From Taxawa tesnikishii (nom. ined.) (taxonomy: Eukaryota; Ascomycota; Dothideomycetes; Dothideales): DNA of 64,000 nucleotides. Positions 35,629 through 46,540 of the stretch are shown here, in pieces. Both the position numbers and the translations under genes were made by a program. Location: positions 1,798,001-1,862,000 of the forward strand of contig JAPDRO010000001.1 in assembly GCA_030247885.1 (NCBI GenBank). Direction: 5' to 3'. Position 1 is the stretch's first letter, and each line of letters begins with the position of its first letter. The notes under the pieces are model-generated. The model had not been told where the DNA came from. It saw only the letters and a list, made by a program, of their open reading frames with translations, and did no database searches.

Positions 35629-37266
35629 TCACACATCCCCATCAAAATGCTCGCCTTCCTCCAGTTCACCTTGACCCTGCTCCCTCAGTAGCTGAAGCTC
35701 TTCATTGAGCCTGGCAATCTCCTCGTCACGTTGGCGGAGCTCCCACTTGACGGCCGCCAACTCCTCCTCCAGACCTCTCACTTTCTCATAGACGGTGTCG
35801 GCCACTCCCATATTTTGTATTGGTGTAGCTGTCTCTGGTTGTGGAACGTACGCAGCTTGAGAACCACCCTCCTCGCCGAAGGCTACTGACGCCCTGCGCT
35901 TGCCATCCACCTTAGCGCTGCGGAATGGGCCTGGCCACGGCGGTGACGGTGTCGCACGCAGATAGGTGTTGATCTTGGGCTTACTATGACGGTGAGTAGG
36001 GTTAGGGTTGGTGTAGATCTGATGGGCGCGAAGCTTCTTAGCGGCTGGGTTGCCTTCAGCGTTCACGATTGGGGAAGTGGGCGGACGTCCTCTGCGTGCC
36101 TTCTTTAATGCCGGCTGCGGCCCCGGCGACTGCTCTGTTGTCGTGATAACGTCCATCACACGCTTCCTGAAGTCCGTGGTAGGAGTGGCTGTGCCAACGG
36201 GTGGGTAGAGGATAGGGTCGTAGCCGTCCTTCTCGCCTGTGAAGAAGTACTTCTTCTCGCTCTTCACCGATTGACCGCATTTTCCCCATCCAACCCTTCC
36301 AGGACCCTGACCATCTTCGGTAGCCACAACTTCACCTTCGCCTTCTGAGACGATGGCAGCGCGACCAACATGCGCTCTGTTTGCACGTACGTAGCCCATG
36401 TTGCCAAAGTCGTGGTGCCAGAACAAGCTCAGATCCTTCTTGCTGAAAGCCTGTGACTGTAGAACCTCGTAAACAGCAAGATCATCAAGGAGGACGTACT
36501 TCGGTGGCTCATTCTCGTGCTTGACAATCTTGCCGATGGAGTGCTGGAACAAGCGCCATGGGATAGCGCCGGCATTCGGGTCGCCATGGAAGCCGCTCTT
36601 GGGGTCGCCGTCAGGATCGCCGGGACGCCAGATCTCATGGTCCACGCCGTTCTTGTCTTGGTAGTGATGACGAAGGGTAAGATCATATTCAATTTCAGGT
36701 GATTGAACGTCGGTCTCGTCACCAGTCATAGTGGCAGTTTTGTCACCTTCGTTCTCGTTCGTTGCGGCGTTGAATTCTGTGCCAACGCGATCTCCTAGTG
36801 CAGCAGACGTGTTCTCTAGGTCTTCAGATATGGTATAAATGACGTTCGTGTCCTCCACTCCCACACCTGTAAAACTCTGCGCTGGCTCCATGTTGGCGTC
36901 TTCGCTTGCAGTATCTTTAACTGCCCCTTCAGCCCGCTCGTTCATGACGGTGTGGTCCATAGCGGGTATCGTGACGTCGTGCTCAGGTGTCATGTTTCTC
37001 GTAGGGGTAGCGGAGGTGCTGCGAACGAAGAGAGGCGATGAGTCGCCTTCGTTGACAGCAGGATGCTCTGGCGTGGCGTCGGCGGAGTCAATGATAGGGT
37101 ACCTCCGTCTAACACGGCGCGACTGTGCGAGCTTTGCGACTGCTGCGGCCTCCTCTTTGTCAGTCTTGGCTTGTTGTGCCTTTGCACGACGCTCGGTCTC
37201 GTTGCGAGGGTGTGTTGGAGGCTTGACAGCTGTGGTATTGAAGAGGAGCGTGTCAAGATCGGGCAT
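35629..37266 (-). CDS. Nuclear-type protein with AT-hook and C-terminal coiled coil, unknown function
   Basis: This is an intronless frame for a 545-residue protein that I do not recognise. It begins MPDLDTLLFNTTAVKPPTHP and continues with a charged helical stretch rich in Ala, Lys and Glu. A long acidic disordered region follows. A compact middle part near residues 200-320 looks folded (YDLTLRHHYQDKNGVDHEIW; LLDDLAVYEVLQSQAFSKKD; DLSLFWHHDFGNMGYVRANR). Next come basic motifs including an AT-hook core (KKARRGRPPTSP) and a final coiled coil (KWELRQRDEEIARLNEELQL). The arrangement suggests a chromatin-associated protein. I prefer the ATG at 37266; one at 37320 would add 18 residues. Confidence 0.75.
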   Translation of the reverse strand: MPDLDTLLFNTTAVKPPTHPRNETERRAKAQQAKTDKEEAAAVAKLAQSRRVRRRYPIIDSADATPEHPAVNEGDSSPLFVRSTSATPTRNMTPEHDVTIPAMDHTVMNERAEGAVKDTASEDANMEPAQSFTGVGVEDTNVIYTISEDLENTSAALGDRVGTEFNAATNENEGDKTATMTGDETDVQSPEIEYDLTLRHHYQDKNGVDHEIWRPGDPDGDPKSGFHGDPNAGAIPWRLFQHSIGKIVKHENEPPKYVLLDDLAVYEVLQSQAFSKKDLSLFWHHDFGNMGYVRANRAHVGRAAIVSEGEGEVVATEDGQGPGRVGWGKCGQSVKSEKKYFFTGEKDGYDPILYPPVGTATPTTDFRKRVMDVITTTEQSPGPQPALKKARRGRPPTSPIVNAEGNPAAKKLRAHQIYTNPNPTHRHSKPKINTYLRATPSPPWPGPFRSAKVDGKRRASVAFGEEGGSQAAYVPQPETATPIQNMGVADTVYEKVRGLEEELAAVKWELRQRDEEIARLNEELQLLREQGQGELEEGEHFDGDV

Positions 37267-38409
37267 CGCTCTGTGAAGGGTTGTTTGGTGGTTGCACGCT
37301 TGCCGGAATGTAGCTTGCATTTCGACAGCTGTTCGTCAGCCTTTACTTGAAGTGCAGAGAACAGCTCCCAGGCTGTGTTTAAGAGGCCAAGAACGTCACC
37401 GCGCAAGCAGAGGACGTCATGGGCTTACCTCGGCAGAAGGTTCGCTTCACCTGCACTGGTGTCAAGAGCGGTTCGGCCTTCAGGCAGGCTGCGATCCCGT
37501 TCTTATGCAGGTGTACGGAGTGTGGGGTTGAGAATGGGTTTTGAGGTGAGGACAGCACAGCGGACAGGCGCCCTTTCGTAACTGATTATGCTTGAACTCT
37601 TGGACTGGGAGGTGGAAACGACTGCCTGAGTTCGAGACGAAGAGATAATGTGGAGAGCGATAAACAGGGAGCTTTGATATAAGAAGACGGCAAGGGAGGG
37701 ACATCAGTTATTGGCACGTAGTGAGGTCGGGATAGACGCGAACTGCCGTGTCCACGCTCAAGTGCACGATGGCCCATGCATCAATATGAAGGTTCCTTTG
37801 ATATGTTGCGAAAGAGGTCAGGAAGATTAAGAGATAGATTGAAGTAACTTATACCTGGCCACCAGTGCCTCTCTCCACTAAGAACCCTTGCATTTCCGAA
37901 GCTCTAAGTCGTGCAATGAGCCACTGAGTGAGAATCTGCGACCACCTAGTCTCTGTAAGTTCCGAGCACAATACAATGCCCATCACCACGGTATTGACCA
38001 ATCATTGTAGTAACCAGAAGAGCGCGTGCCCGCCTCCGTTGACCCATCGTCGCAGACTGATATCTTGAAGCAGTGCCGTTCAGTACAATTCAGTATTGAC
38101 TTGAGCACCCTAGATTCGGCTGCACTCTCAGCTACACTCTAAAGATGAACGCTCGGCTGAAGTTTGCACTTGTCGCATGTTGCGGTGGTACAAGATGGAA
38201 GAACGAGGAAAGAGTTGAAGTCGAGAATCCGGCGGAACGGTAGTGGCGAAGCCAGCCAATCATATTGAGAGTAATGACATCTAGGACTTTTGGCTCTCCA
38301 ATCTAACCACCACTCGTGCTTCTGTAGTAGCCACAACATCAGCACAATAGGCACTACGCCCGCCTACATTCGCTGTCACTCCCTAATCTCGTATCCGATA
38401 CACGCCACG
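37267..38409. other. Divergent promoter region, 1.1 kb
   Basis: This lies between the AT-hook protein (leftward) and the 51-kDa complex I subunit (rightward). Only short open frames are present. No regulatory motif was strong enough to list. Confidence 0.5.
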
Positions 38410-40037
38410 ATGATCTCCAGACACGCGCCCGCTGCGCAGGTGCTGTCGGCCGCCTCCCACCGCGTCGTCCCCTCCATTTCCGCCACCTCTAGAGCCGCCG
38501 CTCCTCCAGCAGCAGAAGAGGACTCTTGCCACTGTTCAGGACACTCCAGCGCCGAAGCGGACACATGGCGGGCTGAAGGATCAGGACCGCATCTTCACCA
38601 ACCTCTACGGACACCATGGCGCGGATCTTGCAACCGCGAAAAAGTACGGAGACTGGCACAAGACCAAGGAGATTCTGCTCAAGGGACACGATTGGGTATG
38701 CACAAGATGCGAGAATATCTATCGGACAGGGCTGATATTGTGGAACAGATCATCTCAGAGATCAAGGCCTCTGGTCTGCGTGGCCGTGGTGGTGCTGGTT
38801 TTCCATCCGGCATGAAGTGGGTGAGTAAGAAGAGAACGAATATCAGATATCGCAGGACAGCGCGCTGATCGATGCACAGTCCTTCATGAACTTCAAGGAT
38901 TGGGATAAGGATCCCAGACCCCGATACCTGGTCGTCAACGCCGATGAAGGTGAACCGGGCACATGCAAAGACCGTGAGATCATGCGCAAGGATCCCCACA
39001 AACTGATCGAGGGTTGCCTCGTTGTCGGTCGTGCGATGAACGCCACCGCCGCCTACATCTACATCCGTGGTGAATTCTACCACGAAGCAACCGTCCTCCA
39101 GCGGGCCATCAACGAAGCCTACCAGGCTGGTCTCATCGGTAAGAACGCCTGCGGCACAGGCTACGACTTCGATGTTTACATCCACCGCGGAATGGGTGCC
39201 TATATCTGTGGTGAGGAGACCTCTCTCATCGAGTCGATCGAGGGCAAGGCCGGCAAGCCTCGCCTGAAGCCCCCCTTCCCCGCCGCCGTTGGTCTCTTTG
39301 GTTGCCCGTCTACCGTCGCCAACGTCGAAACAATTGCTGTTGCACCAACCATCTGCCGTCGTGGTGCCAACTGGTTCAACAGCTTCGGTCGTGAGCGCAA
39401 CTCTGGTACAAAGCTGTTCTGTATTTCCGGTCACGTCAACAATCCCTGCACGGTCGAGGAGGAGATGTCCATCCCTCTGCGTGAGCTCATTGACAAGCAC
39501 TGTGGTGGTGTCATTGGTGGCTGGGACAACCTCAAGGCTATCATCCCAGGTGGCTCCTCTACTCCAATCCTCCCTAGGCACGTTTGCGACGAACAGCTTA
39601 TGGATTTCGACTCCCTCAAGGACTCCCAATCCGGTCTGGGGACTGCCGCCGTTATCGTCATGGACAAGTCCACCGACATCGTCCGCGCCATCTCCCGTCT
39701 GTCCAAGTTCTACAAGCATGAGAGTTGCGGCCAGTGCACCCCCTGCCGCGAGGGAAGCAAGTGGACTGCCCAGATGATGGAGCGCATGGAGAAGGGCCAG
39801 GCCCGCGAGCGCGAGATCGACATGCTCCAGGAACTCACCAAGCAGGTCGAGGGCCATACAATCTGCGCCCTGGGCGAGGCCTTCGCCTGGCCCATCCAGG
39901 GTCTGATCAGACATTTCAGACCGGAGCTGGAGGCAAGAATCAAGAACCACGCCGAGAAGCATGGTGGTGAGGCATTGGCAGGTGGCTGGGATCACGATGC
40001 CGGCAAGAAGGGTTTACTCATTTCCCCAGGCCAATAG
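38410..40037 (+). CDS. Complex I 51-kDa subunit, NDUFV1/Nuo51 (frame change in presequence)
   Basis: This is the flavoprotein of the mitochondrial complex I N-module, which binds NADH and FMN and passes electrons to Fe-S cluster N3. The FMN/NADH glycine motif [13 protein letters not shown], the [20 protein letters not shown] stretch and the 4Fe-4S ligands [12 protein letters not shown] plus [11 protein letters not shown] are all present. Introns are 38696-38748 and 38821-38879. The N-terminus [20 protein letters not shown] is a mitochondrial presequence. Between about 38440 and 38507 the frame changes into the one encoding [18 protein letters not shown] and [15 protein letters not shown]. The spliced length is two bases short of a multiple of three, which fits two undercalled bases in the GC-rich presequence; one extra base is the alternative. 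Everything after that is intact and highly conserved. Confidence 0.95.
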
Positions 40038-40640
40038 ACGGGCAATTTGTGGTGGCTGTAGGCATGTCTTTGATGAGAGGAGGAGCAGCTAGCCCTGTAA
40101 ATATGTTTTAGCGGGTTTTTGGTTGTCAACTGTATCCTGTGTAGATACCGGCGTCGAATTGGTAAAATGCCTTTAATCTCACACTCCTCGATGCACATCC
40201 CTTGCAAAGCGTGGCCGAGACTTGGTAGCTATGTCATTACGGCAAACAATTCCCTCGGTCTCTTCTAGTACTCCAACCGTCCGTGCGAAGGGCGTAGGGC
40301 GTGAATATGATGATGACTGATCCGACTCACTAACCGCAAGCAAATCCATGCCGATTTCGGAGTCAAAAGGATCAGTCACGTCAACGAGAGAAACACGTTC
40401 TACCGTCATTTCCAGAGTATTCTTCTGCTTCAAACATCATGTTCGAGAATCGCTTGAAGCAGTTGTGTGAGGCTTAACCATGGACCGAACTTCAGACGCA
40501 AGGATTAAGTACAGTGGACCAGAAAGCTTACTACGCTATACAGTCTAGAGCGTTGCTAATTTTTCTTTGGTTTTCTGAAAACACAACTAACACTCAAGAA
40601 AAGTCTTCTCACATCACCAAACGACTTCCAGTCTTACAAC
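40038..40640. other. Intergenic
   Basis: This is the 3' flank of the complex I gene and promoter of the MYND gene, ending in an A-rich leader. No other feature was recognised. Confidence 0.5.
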
Positions 40641-41033
40641 ATGTCTGAACAGTCGTCAGCAAGGCAGCAGCAGCCGGAGTCAAGCGGCGAATCCTCAAGC
40701 ACCCAGGCCACAACAGCACCAGGTGAAATGAAACAGACAGGACGACCTCCGGAACAGCATCTAACGCGCCTCGCAGCTCCAGCAGAGAAGAAATGTGCAA
40801 ACTGCGGTAAACCCGAATCAGAGGAAAGGCCACTCAAGTCATGCACGAGTTGCAAATCCGTCAGTTACTGCTCGCGCGACTGCTCAAAAGCGCACTACAA
40901 GCAGCATAAGAAAGTATGCGCTGCAATGGCACAGGAGTACATGAAGACGGCCGATATCAAGATGGCATCTCGCGCTCCGCCCAAGGAGGACACGCACAGG
41001 CGAGGACTGCAAAAGTGGCAATTCGACACCTGA
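40641..41033 (+). CDS. Small MYND zinc-finger protein
   Basis: This is an intronless gene for a 130-residue protein with one MYND finger at residues 53-93. The ligands are in order: CANCGK, CTSCKSVSYCSRDC and HYKQHKKVC, giving the C-x2-C, C-x2-C, YC-x3-C and H-x3-C pattern that binds two zinc ions. The N-terminal 50 residues are Ser/Gln/Pro-rich and probably disordered. MYND fingers usually bind proline-rich peptides in partner proteins. Stand-alone MYND proteins of this size are common in fungi, but their roles are mostly unknown, so I infer only protein binding. Confidence 0.85.
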   Translation: MSEQSSARQQQPESSGESSSTQATTAPGEMKQTGRPPEQHLTRLAAPAEKKCANCGKPESEERPLKSCTSCKSVSYCSRDCSKAHYKQHKKVCAAMAQEYMKTADIKMASRAPPKEDTHRRGLQKWQFDT

Positions 41034-41888
41034 GTTGCAGAGCGGGATTTAGAATGTGATGGACTCGGGAAAGCAGGTGCGATGCGCCGGGAAAATGATC
41101 TCTGGCAGACCATGCTGAAGTGTTGGAGTTGGGTTGTATTTAGGTTGTGCTGGTGTTCGCAGCGTCTTGATGCAGCCAAGCATGCAATTCCGGTGAAGCG
41201 AGTGCAAAGGGTAGAAGACCTTTTCAATGGATGCTGTGCTGCGGTTTGCTACAGCCTCATACGGATTGCCAAGGAAAAATCAAACCGGATGCCATTCAAC
41301 TCGAAAGCCACACGAGCCTTTTCCGCTCATGGTCCAGGCCATGCTTGACTACCGCTCTATTTCTATGCTTGTACTGAGAGGAAAACAGGTATTCCTTGGA
41401 CAACTGTCATCGGAAAATGGTCAATGGTAGGTGCTCGTCTGCTCGAAGAGTTGGCCGCGGGGAACTCAGAGAAAGAGAGGGCCGCGGAGAAGCCTTCACC
41501 ACGGATATAAAGGTACGTACATTAGGTACAGTTTGTTCTGTTGTTGCCCGACGGACTTGATTCTTTACTGACAATGCTCGCCAGGCAGACACAAGACATA
41601 CATATCATCAACATTACGGGCTTCGATGCGACACAAAGAACTGAGAGGACTCGCTGTTGTCAGTGACCAACCAGTCAATGATCACGTGGACGCCATACAC
41701 AATCTCTACAGGAGCCCTTACGATTGGAGGGACAGTGGACAAAGAAGAATCACAGGACATTGATGCTGACAAGTCATATAGACATTCTATTAAGTTTTTG
41801 GTTCTCGTCTCATGCAAGCATGTACATGAAACAACAACAGCAAATCCATTATGCAATGAGTGGTATCGTCCCAAAACCAAAGGCGCGC
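41034..41888. other. Intergenic between convergent genes
   Basis: This is the 3' flank of the MYND gene and of the permease to the right. No protein-like frame was recognised apart from antisense shadows. Confidence 0.5.
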
Positions 41889-43623
41889 TCATGCAATCCA
41901 GTACCAAATCTTCTCCAGCACATTCTTCGGCACAGGGTCGATCCAGACCTCAGCGTCAACGGCAGCCTTGCCGGTCCACAGGTCCGCCTCGGAGGCCTTA
42001 ACGAAGCTGCTCCTCTTAAGGATCTTCCAGAAGAGGTACAGAGCGAAGTAGATCGGGATACCGACGTAGGCGGTGACGAACTTCGACACATCCCAGTTGC
42101 CGTGGGTAAACACGGAGAAACCGTTAAACAGGATAATGATGACGAAGAAGAACAGGGAAGCGTAGGCGATGTATGGCTGGAACGGGCTCTTGAACACCAG
42201 GGTGTTGCGGTCAACGCCTTGGGCGATGCAGGCAGCCCTGAATCTCAAGAAGGCGATCAGGATGCTGACCCAGGTGAAAAGCGAAGCGATGGTGGTCAAG
42301 TTGAGGAACCATCCGAAGACGTTGGCAGCACCGTTGGCGACAGTCATGTAGGTGAGCAGACTGATGGCAGCAGTGATACCAACGCAGTAGTATGGAACAC
42401 CGCGCTTGGAACACTTGAGCAGAAACCTTGGTGCCTGCTTGTTCTGGGCAAGAGCGAACAGATAGCGGGAACCGGTGTACAGGAAAGCATTGGCAGCGGA
42501 AGCAGCTGAAGTCAGGATGACGGCGTTGATGATGTGAGGCAGAACAGGGATACCGGCTCTGTAGATGGCAATAACCCATGGGGAACCAGCAGCACCAGCA
42601 CCGCCAGCGAGCATCTGCTTGTCGTCGGATGGGACAGTCACACCGATGGCGAGGGATCCGAGGACGTAGAAGAACAGGATACGCCAGAAGACACGACGGA
42701 CGGCCTTAGGGATATTTTTGCGTGGGTTCTCGGCTTCACCAGCTGCGACAGCGACCATCTCGACACCACCGTACGAGAAGGCAGCGTTGACGAGGGTGGA
42801 GAAGACACCAAGGAAGCGACCAGTGTTGCCGGTGCCAATGACCTCCTTCATGGCGCCAGGATGTTTCCAGTACCTGAAACCCAGACGGTCACGGGATGGT
42901 CCACCGCCGAGGTCGATGACAAGAGCAACAATCAACAGGCCCACGATGGTAACAATCTTAATACTGGCAAAGATGAACTCGGCCTCACCGTAAATGGAGA
43001 CGGCGAAGATATTCAAGCAGAGGACCAGGACGATGATGATGGAAATCCAGGCGGCAGGGTTAATCTCGTCGTTCCAGAATCCGATGACGGCGCAGGCAGC
43101 CGAGATTTCCGCGCAAAGAGTAATAGCACACTGATACCAGTTGTTCCAGCCTACAGCGAAACCCATAGCCGGATCGACGTAACGAGCGCAGTATTGGGGG
43201 TGGCACCGGGAAGAGGCAACCAGGTTGCCATCTCACCCAAGCACTGCATCATACCGAAGATGGCGATGCCGGTAAGAGAGTAACCAATGAGGACAGAGAG
43301 AGGACCAGCCGTACTGAAGGCACCGCCAATACCGACGAACAAGCCGGTACCGATGGTTCCACCGAGGGCAATGAACTGGATGTGACGGGACTTGAGACTG
43401 CAGTTGCTGTTAGCTCCATGGATCTCAATGCGACTGTTCTAGACAAAACCTACCCTCTGGCGACGTATCCGTACTCCTCAGCAGTCTGAATATCGCCGTA
43501 CAAATCGGCCGCCTCGCCCACAGCAACGGAGCCTCTCCTCGCTACATTCTTGTCTTGGTACTCTGGAGACTCGTGCCCATAGGGCACAGCCCCGACACCA
43601 TACTCTGGCTTCTCGCTTGCCAT
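41889..43623 (-). CDS. Amino-acid permease, YAT family (one frame break)
   Basis: This is a plasma-membrane amino-acid/proton symporter with about 12 membrane segments. The N-terminal tail is followed by LKSRHIQFIALGGTIGTGLF, the classical YAT opening. FSYGGVEMVAVAAGEAENPR is the substrate-loop motif, and the tail contains FVKASEADLWTGKA. The intron at 43398-43453 joins YGYVARG to LKSRHIQ. The frame breaks at a GGGGG run at 43196-43200 (CCCCC in the coding strand). One extra base would continue PLPGATPQYCARYVDP into AMGFAVGWNNWYQ and give about 559 residues. The rest of the gene is one long open frame. The substrate is not inferable. It shares family and topology with the permease at 14463-16426 but is clearly diverged from it. 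Confidence 0.9.
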
Positions 43624-46540
43624 AACTACTATTGTGATCGGGCTGTCCTGTCGTGAGGAGTGACGAGGGTAGAGTCGGAGAAGGATTGGATGAGAGCAGG
43701 CTCAAGGCTCGACTCTCTGTGCCCTTGACGGGGGTGTACTCGAAAGGAGGGCAAAAGGAGGCCGACAGAGCGGATGGACAACAGCACGATCACCAGCCGG
43801 GAAGGGGCGTCTTGCATCCTTTATGAGTACTCGGGGTGGCACGCTCATCCTGACTTGCACGGGCGCCGCAACGGCTGCGACCCTACCACAACGACACCTA
43901 CTACTACCTGCCGTCTCTGGCGTGCCTGGGACGTGGGCAGTGGTGCAACTCTGCAGGCCGGACTATGTTCTGGATTCGGTAGAGCCGAAGCGGGGCGTGC
44001 GCTAGCGGTCGTTAGGGGCAAACGGACGGGGTGCTGCAGACTGGCCCCGGACCACTGACAAGACGGCTGACGGCTCGGCTGAGCTTGTGGTGCATGGCGA
44101 GGATTCTTCTTACGCACGATCATCGACGTTTGGAGGGCGGAGGAGCGCATGGCCATACCACCCACAATGTACTACAACCACCTTCCTGACTGAGGCAAAG
44201 GGCAGGATTGCGAGCCCGACTGCCTAAGCTGAACCGGTACGCGCAGTTCTGGGAACTGTGGATCTGGTCAAGCGCGCGTAGTGGTGCGAAACTCGGGTTG
44301 CCGCAATTTGCAGCATGTTTCTTACCGATTGCCCTAGACCAAAAGCAAGAGAAGATAATACAAGGCGGTTTGCATTCGAAAGACGTACACGGGTATCATA
44401 CTCGAGTACTCCCAGGGAAAGGGTGTTTGATTGTTATCGCGCAGGGACCACACGGGGTGGAGCCTTGCCTGGAGTAGGCATAGGCGGAGAAGACTACTGG
44501 TGTCCTGAAGGTGTGAGAGATAAGAGCTGACCTACAGCCTGCACATGCGACCACCAGCCGTTTCCTTGCCTTCGCTTGCTAACACCGGGTAGAGCGAAAC
44601 ACTTATTCATGATTTACGAGGCGATGTTCGCGTTCGTCTGGGCGCCGAGGCGAAGGCTTCTTCTTCCATTTGCTTCGCAGATCTTGTCTCTGGCCCAAGG
44701 CATGCGAGAATCTGAGGTAATGCTTTTTGACAGATCGCCTCCACTCCGCCCGCGTCGGATCTCGCCAAACCCCACCATCCATGCGGTTTGTAGTCGAAAT
44801 GAACAGTGCGGAACCGAGTTACCCCATTTTGTCTCGCTGAGCCTGTCAAAGGCAAAATTCACACGTTGCAGAACGGGCCGTCACGCACTGCTTCTGGCCC
44901 GTAGAGACCGCGGTCTGTCAGATTACCAGGAACCACGATCCTGGGTGCGATCAATGCGTATCGAACACCCCGACGACCTTTTCTCCCGGACGAACTGTCG
45001 TCTCGCTTCCACTCTGCGCCGTGCGAACGTCGATCGCATCGTATCCTTTTACAGCGTGAATCACGTACTGCAATCACGCGACCGGGCGTCTGCAGATAAC
45101 GCCATCGCGCAGTGAGGGCGTTCCGGGAGGCGTCTGCAACACGAAGACGGCCTTTTCCGCGTGGCTTGCATCGTGCTGAAGCACCATGCCCTGCCTTTGC
45201 GTCCAACACCACATGACTAGCGCTCCTTCTATTGCAATTTTGAAATATCCGGAATGCTTTCAAGCGGTGACGTGGGATATGAGAAGCGCCAATGTTGATA
45301 TAGAAGACAAGTGGGCTTCGGAACACACGCTCGGCCACCAGCAACAATCGCAAGCGTCACCATCGCTGCTCCTTATCAGTTAGCGTTAACTGCCAGAGCT
45401 GACCGCCGTCGCGCCCCCTAGGATCACAGCAAAATTTCCACAGGCCGGGTTTATTCCTGGTGCACGCAATGGGTGCGAGGTGTGCTGATCGAGGGGAACG
45501 CTGACCTCGTTGTGCGTCCGTCATCACATTCAAACACAACAATCTTGACTCCATCAAGTCCGATGAATGACTTACCACAATCACAATCCTAAAAACAATG
45601 ATCAGAAAATTGAGATATTGACTTCGGATTTATCTAACGGTTTGATCCCTTGCCATGCAATGTCACCTTACAAGGCTTCAAAAGCAAACCGCGCCGTTGT
45701 CCGCGCCTGGAGGGAAGGGTTCTGGACGGGAATTGCCTTTGACGCGCACCAGCGCTTGGAGAGCTAGCAGCAAGGTGGTAGAAAGTTTCTGGAGACTCAC
45801 GCCTCGAGACACTCATTACACGCCTTGATGTGTTCGACACTCACTGACTACTGAACGAGAGCAGCCACAGGCAGAAATGCTACACAGGAGCCATAACGTA
45901 CAAGAGTGCATCAACGTAGGCTGTTTGTTTAGGTGGCCACTGAGCTGCAGCAGAGAGGTACGGTTACTGCCGCTTTAGGTAGTCATGCGCTTCATGATCG
46001 CTCAGCGAACATCAAGATGCTTCGGGCTACTTGGGGATCGAGGTATCGTCAGCATCAACAGAGAGTGTCGTGGGCACACAAGGTTAGATAGGGCTACCGC
46101 GCAGGAGGTCCAGCATGGGGAGCCTCACGAAGGGATTGTCCACACCACGTCAGCTGCCTGTTTAGGGCAATTATGAAGTTGCGCAAGAGGAAGCATATAG
46201 CCTCAAGAGTAGGTCCTCTTTCAATCTTTGTTATGGGTAATTTGGGTTTGTTACATCAACTCCTAGCTACCTACCCTCATATACACTAGATGCGCTCATC
46301 GAGCCACGTGGGCTACAAACGCGTTAAGTGCCGATACGTCTATTTATGTGCCTTTGGACGCCGTGGCCCACTATGAACACATAGCTCTCCAGCCACGTTT
46401 AAGTGTCCACCACTTCGTCTCTCTGAGTCTTTCACTCCAGCGCCTTTGACGCTAATTGGCCGGAGCGAGCTCTGCTCAGGATTTCTGTAGGATCGCAGGT
46501 GTGTCGGGAAGATCTGGGATAGGTAAGAGGCGTGTGTTTG
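43624..46540. other. Gene-poor gap of 2.9 kb
   Basis: This is the largest gene-free stretch in the window. The left 400 bp are the permease promoter. Elsewhere there are short open frames on both strands (the longest, 44576-45115, has no motif and arginine/serine-heavy random composition). No tRNA-like B-box, inverted terminal repeats or transposase fragments were recognised. I cannot say what it does. Confidence 0.5.

Noticed and set aside
38679-39995. 438-codon minus-strand open frame opposite the 51-kDa complex I subunit
   Set aside because: The plus strand encodes a highly conserved protein here; the antisense frame is an effect of its codon bias.
42534-43283. 249-codon plus-strand open frame opposite the YAT permease
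   Set aside because: Acidic, Gly/Asp-rich shadow of a membrane-protein gene, with no recognisable features.
41889-43623. The two YAT permeases as a recent duplication
   Set aside because: They share the family and topology but differ throughout, including intron positions, so they are old paralogues.
44576-45115. 179-codon open frame in the 2.9-kb gap
   Set aside because: Random-looking composition, no motif, no signal peptide and no supporting splice or promoter context.
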